From: Spirometra erinaceieuropaei | Lineage: Eukaryota; Platyhelminthes; Cestoda; Diphyllobothriidea; Diphyllobothriidae | Assembly: GCA_902702965.1 (NCBI GenBank) | Contig: CACRXP010000867.1 | Coordinates: 179,381-243,380, forward strand | Reading direction: 5' to 3' | DNA length: 64,000 nucleotides | In this document: piece after piece, positions 57,759 to 64,000 of the stretch | How the letters are laid out: every line of letters starts with the position of its first letter | Numbering within the stretch: the first letter of the stretch is position 1 | Position numbers and translations under genes: made by a program | Notes under the pieces: generated by a model | Told to the model about the DNA's origin: nothing | The model's input: only the letters and a program-made list of their open reading frames with translations | Databases searched by the model: none

Positions 57759-58103
57759 CTAGACTTCTTCTACGGGCCTGTGCAGTGCGGGCACAGCTTC
57801 GTCGGCTAAATAGAGGGAGGGCGCGCACACAAGGTCACGATGCACCGATGCCTGTGCCTCACTGACTCGGGCAGCCAGGGTCTGGTCCCCAAGACGAACA
57901 CATGCCGAGGACACGTGACGCAGCAGTTCATCCAGACGCTGTAAGCCCCGCAGCAGGTGTCCCTCCGGCAGGTCCGTGAGGTTCACAATGGCTGAGAAGG
58001 GCTGTCCACAGGCCCACGCGTAGGTGGCACTCACGAGGATTGGGTTCAGTCGGGTGTCGGTCTCCGGGTCCGTGACCCGATACTCAATTTGCATAGCTTT
58101 CAA
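57759..58103 (-). CDS. SKIV2L: SKI2 last exon (end of DSHCT domain)
   Basis: The acceptor is ctctcccttacag. The exon reads LKAMQIEYRVTDPETDTRLN, then ATYAWACGQPFSAIVNLTDL and LPEGHLLRGLQRLDELLRHV, and ends SLYLADEAVPALHRPVEEV-stop. The frame is open upstream of the acceptor, but that part shows no family similarity. An 80-base internal segment (57957-58036) is the source or sister of the fragment at 55048. Confidence 0.9.
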   Translation of the reverse strand: MKAMQIEYRVTDPETDTRLNPILVSATYAWACGQPFSAIVNLTDLPEGHLLRGLQRLDELLRHVSSACVRLGDQTLAARVSEAQASVHRDLVCAPSLYLADEAVPALHRPVEEV

Positions 58104-61100
58104 CTGTAAGGGAGAGGGTGATGAAGGTAAGGGCCGAGAGCCTACAGTCTGAGTGTGAAAACATGAATCGCTTGCCAGATTTATGGAAAGTCCTTTGAAC
58201 GTAGGTTGGAGCTGAACTCTTAGGCGCTTTTTATTCGGGAGGCGACACACAATTAAAACGCTATCTCTGCCCAACAACCAACATAGGTCAAGCTCCTCCA
58301 CAAAAGTTAGTTTAGTTAAAATTTGCATCTGCCGTTGGAAGATTTGCGGTTGTGACTTTCATATCATCTATTCCGTGCACATGCTACACAAATATCAAAT
58401 CATGGAGTTGGTAATATAACTAGTTTCTTTAGGGCGCTTGCGTAGGGTGCCATTTCTCCTTTCCTTCGGTTTTACCCTTTTTTATTGATCGCACCACTTG
58501 CCGATGCTTAACCGATACTCAGGCTTGTTTTTTTAAAAAAGCCGTAAGCATACCCAGTTTGATTTCGGAGGCAAAAATTCGGCGAAAATATGTACGCACA
58601 ACGGACAGACACCCACCTGCTCAGCCCTTCGAAGCATGCCCTTGACGGCTGTCTGAAGGTGATCAGGAACAGTGGGCAGAGTCAGGTCTGCCATTGGATC
58701 CCGTTCACTTGAGTTGGGAATCACCACTTGGACTCTGGCCTCGGGGAGCCGACGGATGTCTGCGTTGCCTCCGGTGGCTTGTCGAAGACCCGCCTCACAG
58801 ACAAAACAGGACAACAAGGCTGCAATGTCCGCTGGAGGGAGGTGAGTGAGGGAGCCCTCAAAGAGGACCTCGGCGAGAAGCACCTCCATCTGCTGGAGTT
58901 CACAGGCAGCTCGGCCTTAATGGGAATGCAAAAAACTGCAACTCCGTCCGAAATTAAACACTGATTAGAAACATGGCAAGGAAGAACTGGGAACATGTAA
59001 AAGACGCGTTGCCTTCAGTCATCAAAGTCTAATAATAGTTGGTCCGTTGGAAACGACGCGGACCACCACTGTCCCGGGAGGACGCAGTAGTGAATTGCGC
59101 ACGAATTTGTTTGTGGTGAAGTGGGCTTTCGCGGCGTCTACCTCACTCCCGCAGGCGTGTCAGCAGTATTGTAGTAAAGGGTGACGGCCCAGGCAAATGC
59201 AGGGCCACGTATCGCCCTTCTGGGCCTAAAGGTTCGTAAGCGTCTGCTATGCCGAGGTCAGCAAACCGTGGCCTTAGCGGCCTGGTGTGCGGTGGCAGTT
59301 CTCTGACACCTGGTTCCCTACCGGCAGATGCACTTGCGCCCCCCCTGGGCACACGGGCCGTGAGCATGGCTGCCAGCCATGCTCCTCCTTCCGACCCGCC
59401 ATGGTGTTGTTGTTGTTGGTTAAGATCCTGGTCAATCGTTGTGTGGACCAGAGGGTGTGGAGTGATGCGCCAAGATGCGGACTCGGCAGCGCCATCCACC
59501 TTCGCCCTCGCTCGCCTCTAGACGTCTGGACTCAGTCTTGGCACCAGGCTCAGGTGGAAAAGGGGAGAGTGCGGTAGGTGCTGCGCAAGTCCACATTCAC
59601 TATAAACAAATTTACGTGCAAGTCACTGTGCCCGCTTCACCTTGCTGTGGAGCACACGGTGGACATGGTCGGATGCGACGGTCGAACCGTCACTAAAGGA
59701 AGTGTTGACGCGTTCAGAGGAAAGGCTTGGACGGCATCGGCCCAAGCTTCTTTAACTCCAACATGTATCAGCGGTCTGTCCCAGCCTGTCGGCCGATTTC
59801 GACTGAGATTTGGCAGAGTAACTGACACAGCACGAAGCGCTATCTAGGTGGGATGTTATTACCAACAAGGACAAGGGAAACTGGAATGGTCATTTCGGGA
59901 TTATTAGCTGGCTAATAAGTTTATTCGAAGACATTGGAAATTGTCAATCAGTACTTAACAAGTTTTGGCGCATACTCTACGATAGTTTCTGAAAGGAATT
60001 CTTTAACACAGTCCAACTCATGTCCGTCTGACGCGCAGCTACTTCGCTGACCCTAACGTTTAATCCGCATCCTCATTCCACTCATTCTCACACAATGAAT
60101 CTTCTCTGAGCCTGTTAATTTCTCATTAATAGGAGCTCCAGGAGCTAGAAAAGATGGCTGATCGTGCATGCTGCTGTTAGATTATCGTTTTGACATATTT
60201 ATCTATTTTCGACAGTTCATCTTTCAACTTGGTAATATTGGTTCGTAACGGCATTTCTTGCATGCGTAAGTTTGTTTCTGCTTTGATGTCTAATTCCTCT
60301 ACCACCTCTTAACTTCTGTACTGATTGCATCCTTGGAAGGACACTCAGTCTAGGTCCTGATCGATCCTCATCCCGAGTTACAAGTTGATGGATGCTGAAT
60401 AAGTTGAGGATACCGACCCTGTGCGTTATGGACCTATAGACGTGCGGTGAGCGAATAACAGCAAAGTGCCAGAAAAAGCGCCTACAGAACACAACGCGCC
60501 TTACTGAAGTGTAAGTTTCTCCACCATGACCACTAATGTCCCCGTGAAAGTAAAAGAAAACAGTTTTAAGCGCTGCCTGTTAGGACAGAGAAAGCTAACA
60601 TCTCCGACGGATGTCAGGATGACATGCGGTGAGGTGATTATTTCATAAATAACAAGACCGACGGACGCCTGCGAATCCATTGCAGAGCGAAAGGAAGGCC
60701 AGTTTTGTGAGTCCCTGCCAACACCCATCATGTCTGCCGGCGCACTCCCGCAAGGCTTGAGCATGGTCGGTTATATGCGGACGTAGGATAACACACGTGT
60801 GACACATGTTAGACGGGGGCTTTAAACCGCATCCGTCGTCGAGTCCACAGTCAACTTGACTGGCGCCAACCATCGGTGCATAGAATAAGGGAGAGAGAGA
60901 GAGAGAGGGGGAGAGAGAGTGAGAGAGAGGGGGATGCAAAGCCATTCCGGGCGGATTCGGCGGTTATCTCCCTCATCAGAAACAGACGCGCTTGAGACTA
61001 CCAGACCGTGCTAACAGTCATGGCTTGGATAGTTCACGGTGCACGGTATAACTCAGCCGCACTCAGAACTGAGGACTAGGCTGCAATGGCGTCTTCCTAA

Positions 61101-63303
61101 GGCGACACTTACGACACTCTAGCCCATGTCGGGCTCGGAAAGTCGTCGTTGTGGGCTGGATTGTGTAAAGTTATGGGCCAGGGAGCAGAGAGTGAGATTG
61201 GTGCTACGCAACTCTCCCTTACCATAATCATATTTCGTGTACAAGTCCCCTGTGTCGAGTTGGGCAGTGGTGGCCATGGTTGTCCTCGGGCGGGAAAACG
61301 TTCAAAACACACAGAATCGGATAACAAAAGGTGCTGAGGATAAATTACCCTTAAGGGTGAGACAGCCACTTCGCCTATCCTTGTCGAGAAACCCGAGCTC
61401 CTCTAAAATGCGCACCCGGGCCTCGTAGTCAAGAAAGAGGGTATCCATATCGGGTGAGAGTCTTGAGGCGAGTCGGTTGATGGCCCACCTGCGCCGAGTG
61501 GTGCGATGAGCCATGGCGAGATGATGGATCAGGTTGGGACAGGACTCGGGTGCAATCAGGCGTCCTGGGGTGAGCCCTGCCAGTACATCAGGTTTCATGT
61601 GGAGGGGTAAGGACAACTCCTCATTAAGGAGCACTAATGCGTCAGTATCCGGATCCTGCGGAAATGGAAAAGCATAGGTCCGATGAGATTGGCGTTTCAA
61701 GTAAAACTCAGTAGAACTCACTCAAATGGTCCCCTAAAGAGGACATGAGAGCACGAACCGCCTGCAATACGGGCGGCTTTGAGCCAACTTCCAGTTAAAT
61801 TAGGGTTAGGTTAAAGGTTAGGCCTAGGTTAAGGGTGAGGTTTGAGGCTAGATTTAAAGTTAACGGTAAGGTAAGTCAGGATCAAGTTTAGGGTTAAGGT
61901 AGCGGTCAGTGTTCACTGCATTGTTTACATTTAAGGTAGGGTTAGGGTCAAGATTCGGACAACGGCTTTAGTTTTATATTAGGAGTTTTGTTGGGATTAG
62001 GACAGGGGAATATTTTGCCCTGTGCGGAACTGTGCGCGCGTCCGCCGTTAGTACTTGGGCGTGGCGTGCCTACTCTTATGTCCTGTTTAGGAGATCACAT
62101 AAGTCAGTCCTTCCGAAAAGTCAGATTATACGAGGAGCCAGCGATAGCGGCGAGGAAGCAGGACACGGATTACGATTTAAATGTCAACCAGATCAAAGAA
62201 AAATATTTTATAAGTAGGGTGACGAAGACAGGAGATACTGAGAGTGCAGTTGATCAGGGTTTATTTGCAACTCCCGCAGACAGCCAGCACCCGGTAACAA
62301 GAAAATAATTCATAAAACATAAGTTCATTCGAGTCGAAACACCAGTATCTGCTAAGGGGAAATAAATATCCATGTAACCAAGGACAACAGAGAAATTCAG
62401 GGCCTCTCAGTACAACTAAGGCTTAGTGAATGGTGAGTGATACTGCGAACGGACGAGCAGCAGATAAATCGCAACGATGGGACTCTAATTAATAAATAAA
62501 AGTCCATAAAAGACAACTGAGAGACATACATAAACCAAAAATAAGTGAGACAGTGCGACTCACATTGATGCCTAACTGACGCCAGAGGTTTAACCGGTTT
62601 GGAAAGCTTGGCAACAGGCCACGGGGCAAGCATTCCGCGTCGCCAACCTCAACCGACTTCCACGCAGTCAATGCCTCGGACATGCACGCATAGAGATGTG
62701 AACTGACGGATTCGAGAGAGGTCGCCTGCTTGGAGACGGAGCTCTTTGGGTGGTCATCCTTGTCGGCCTTCTTGTCGCGTCGATGCACAACGAGACCCGC
62801 CTCGGCGGCCAGTTGATCCTGACGGAACCAGTGATATTCGCGGGATAGGTCCTCGCTGAAGTTAGTGGCTTGTTGGACACTGATATTGTCGGGTAGACAG
62901 GAGGTCGAGCAGACGCTGAGAACTGCAGTCAGCGGTACATCGGAAAGGAGGACAAGTTGGCTTTGACCTGCAGCTGCAGACTAGGGGGTAGGCACATGCG
63001 CGCACCAAACAAAGGAAGAAAAGTTTGTTGAGGACTCTACAAAGCTGTTAATAATATACCCCTTTCCTGCTGGATTTGAATTGATAAAAGGAAAGAGGGG
63101 CGGGAAGAGCACGCAAGTATATCACTAAAACAGTATGACGAGTGCCTCACCTGGGGACAGTAGAGAGGCATGAGTTGGGGAGGGAAGGGTGTGAAGGCCA
63201 GGTGTGCGGGCTCTCCATCAGAGAGGATATCCTCTTCCTCTAGTGTACCCAGCAATGGTACGACATCGGGTGCGGGGGGAAGTTGCCAGGTCAGAATTTT
63301 GAG
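57759..63303 (-). CDS. SKIV2L: SKI2-type exosome-cofactor RNA helicase, C-terminal half (partial)
   Basis: Five minus-strand exons (63303-63151, 62980-62564, 61655-61349, 58915-58617, 58103-57759) join in phase into 506 residues with stop at 57759. The first two fit the arch/insertion region. The last three carry the DSHCT region: FLDYEARVRILEELGFLD, KGRAACELQQMEVLLAEVLF, LPPADIAALLSCFVCE, ATYAWACGQPFS, LPEGHLLRGLQRLDELLR and VHRDLVCAPSLYL. Human SKI2 has the equivalents LPEYHQRVEVLRTLGYVD, RPEEIAALLSGLVCQ, YEWARGMPFS, RRDIVFAASLY. The family unwinds RNA for the cytoplasmic exosome within the SKI complex (3'-5' mRNA decay). The IAALLS and FAASLY-type signatures favour SKI2 over MTR4. The helicase core lies beyond the right edge. 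A 15-residue tail after SLYL is unusual. Introns are 170, 908, 2433 and 513 bases. Confidence 0.9.
58617..58915 (-). CDS. SKIV2L: SKI2 exon (DSHCT, LAEVLFEG..IAALLSCFVCE)
   Basis: The acceptor is cattcccattaag and the donor CAG|GTGGGT. It completes Gly and reads RAACELQQMEVLLAEVLFEG, then LPPADIAALLSCFVCE and a loop to ...KGMLRRAEQ. Human SKI2 has [20 protein letters not shown] at the same place, which fixes the acceptor. Confidence 0.9.
59235..59840 (+). repeat. SINE-like family C copy in a SKI2 intron
   Basis: This is the longest form seen. It includes ctgacacctggttccctacc, gttgttgttgttggttaaga, gaccagagggtgtggagtga, the core with cttgctgtggagcacacggt, and a 3' tail (aacatgtatcagcggtctgt) that also occurs near 55850. 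It is antisense to the SKI2 gene. Confidence 0.75.
60889..60933 (+). repeat. GA microsatellite
   Basis: An impure (GA)n / GGGAGA tract of about 45 bases lies in a SKI2 intron. Confidence 0.9.
61150..61320 (+). repeat. Diverged SINE-like family C fragment in a SKI2 intron
   Basis: gagtgagattggtgctacgc, cataatcatatttcgtgtac and aagtcccctgtg follow the order and spacing of the family core, with many substitutions. Confidence 0.45.
61349..61655 (-). CDS. SKIV2L: SKI2 exon leading into the DSHCT domain
   Basis: The acceptor is tttccatttccgcag and the donor AAGG|GTAATT. It encodes DPDTDALVLLNEE..., a CPNLIHHLAMAHRTTRRRW helix and LFLDYEARVRILEELGFLD, ending with the first base of a Gly codon. Confidence 0.88.
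61796..61950 (-). repeat. Degenerate TTAGGG array in a SKI2 intron
   Basis: It contains aaattagggttaggttaaag and ggtagggttagggtcaag, in the orientation opposite to the other arrays. It is preceded by cctgcaatacgggcggc, similar to cctgtaatgcgggtcc beside the 5139-5567 element, so the two may belong to one family. Confidence 0.6.
62564..62980 (-). CDS. SKIV2L: SKI2 exon (arch region)
   Basis: The acceptor cctaccccctag is chosen because it alone keeps phase 0; two nearby CAG alternatives do not. The donor is AAT|GTGAGT. The 139 codons begin SAAAGQSQLVLLSDVPLTAV, include EYHWFRQDQLAAEAGLVVHR and end LWRQLGIN. The other two minus frames over this block are shadows. Confidence 0.7.
63151..63303 (-). 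CDS. SKIV2L: SKI2 exon (arch region, first in window)
   Basis: The acceptor is cctctgctgacag and the donor CAG|GTGAGG. The exon is 51 codons, phase 0 at both ends. It reads LKILTWQLPPAPDVVPLLGT... and ends ...MPLYCPQ. It is less conserved, and its place in the gene is set mainly by phase and position. Confidence 0.65.
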
Positions 63304-63789
63304 CTGTCAGCAGAGGGGACGGAAAAAGGAATCAGTGCATGCCTGGTATCAAGGCATATGGCGTACATTCGAAATACAGGAAAAAAATTAGAAAAAGGCA
63401 TTTGTGGGTTGCATGTCTTCCGTCTGACTAAACGTTCTGTTCTTGGGTCGGAAGGATCGCCTTGGTTATGACAGGTGGAAAGTATGGCCAAATTCTTCGC
63501 GCCACGGAACATAGCATCAGGTCTATTATTTGCGATGGAAAGGTTACCCAATGAATGTGCGGTTACTTTTCTTGTTGATTCAAAAGACGCAAAAACCGAA
63601 GTCTCGACCATTATTCAAAAAGCGTATTACAATAAAAGAATATAATAACTCACTGCTGTATTCCAAGGAAAAATGACACAAATTTTAAATGTGCATTTGC
63701 GGCGGGTAGAGCCTATTATAGCGCCGATAAAAAAAATATGTGTTCACATGACAGTTAGGCCGTTGATAAGGCCGATGTACATGGTGTAC

Positions 63790-63920
63790 CCTACAGGACG
63801 GTGAGTTGAAAAGCATCTGCCGCACTATTTCCTTTATTACTCACCAAAGTCCGGTGGTTAGAAAGTCAGAACGACCGGAGACGTGCTTTGGGGGGCGCAG
63901 TGGCTGGCACAAGTGAAGAC
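63790..63920 (-). repeat. SINE-like family C fragment, reverse orientation
   Basis: aaaagcatctgccgcactat, tcagaacgaccggagacg and gcgcagtggctggcac match the fragment at 57005-57145. Confidence 0.5.
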
Positions 63921-64000
63921 TTTAACTTGTTTCTTTAGTTATTAAGGTCTGATGTTCTTTTTCTGCATATTAAAATGCTTACACCATGAAACAGTGGTAA

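Noticed and set aside
59143..59577. Overlapping frames of 73-118 codons on both strands
   Set aside because: They lie within a SINE-like repeat copy, and the similar copies do not preserve the frame.
63291..63611. 106-codon minus-strand frame upstream of the first SKI2 exon seen
   Set aside because: It overlaps the exon in another frame and crosses its acceptor. It shows no SKI2 similarity and is probably intron.

Overview
The window looks like nuclear DNA of a flatworm, most likely a diphyllobothriidean-type tapeworm. It has compact coding exons separated by long, AT-rich, repeat-filled introns. It also carries degenerate TTAGGG/CCCTAA arrays, decayed C2H2-finger repeats of a kind I associate with tapeworm genomes, and a 561-base assembly gap (50632-51192). 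The taxon is an inference. The two protein-coding genes below rest on the sequence.

Gene 1 (plus strand, about 7.3-35.2 kb) is an FBXL16-type F-box/leucine-rich-repeat gene. Its three coding exons (13600-15872, 21526-21674, 34659-34807) join in phase into an 856-residue protein whose C-terminal half follows FBXL16 repeat by repeat. A CpG-rich stretch at about 7.06-7.79 kb ending in a strong splice donor may be its promoter and first non-coding exon. Intron 2 (13 kb) holds a (CTG)n tract of about 87 units, 53 of them uninterrupted, and several long foldback transposons.

Gene 2 (minus strand, 63303-57759, 5' part beyond the right edge) is the C-terminal half of a SKI2-type cytoplasmic exosome-cofactor helicase (SKIV2L/SKIC2). 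Five exons join in phase and end in a DSHCT domain, with a poly(A) signal just past the stop. An 80-base near-identical copy of part of its last exon lies 2.6 kb beyond its 3' end. The genes are convergent.

The remainder is repeats. (i) A palindromic DNA-transposon family has ends CAGTAGRTG, TA flanks and very long inverted arms; best copies are 5944-6935, 28714-29708 and 41933-42850, with many halves. (ii) A SINE-like family of 200-500 bases is concentrated at 44.7-63.9 kb in both orientations. (iii) A second foldback family sits at 22.4 and 49.4-50.2 kb. (iv) Telomere-like arrays occur, one between perfect 27-base inverted repeats. (v) There are a decayed zinc-finger retroposon, a possible GIY-YIG retroelement remnant and local direct duplications. 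I see no CRISPR array, rRNA, convincing tRNA or prokaryotic operon.
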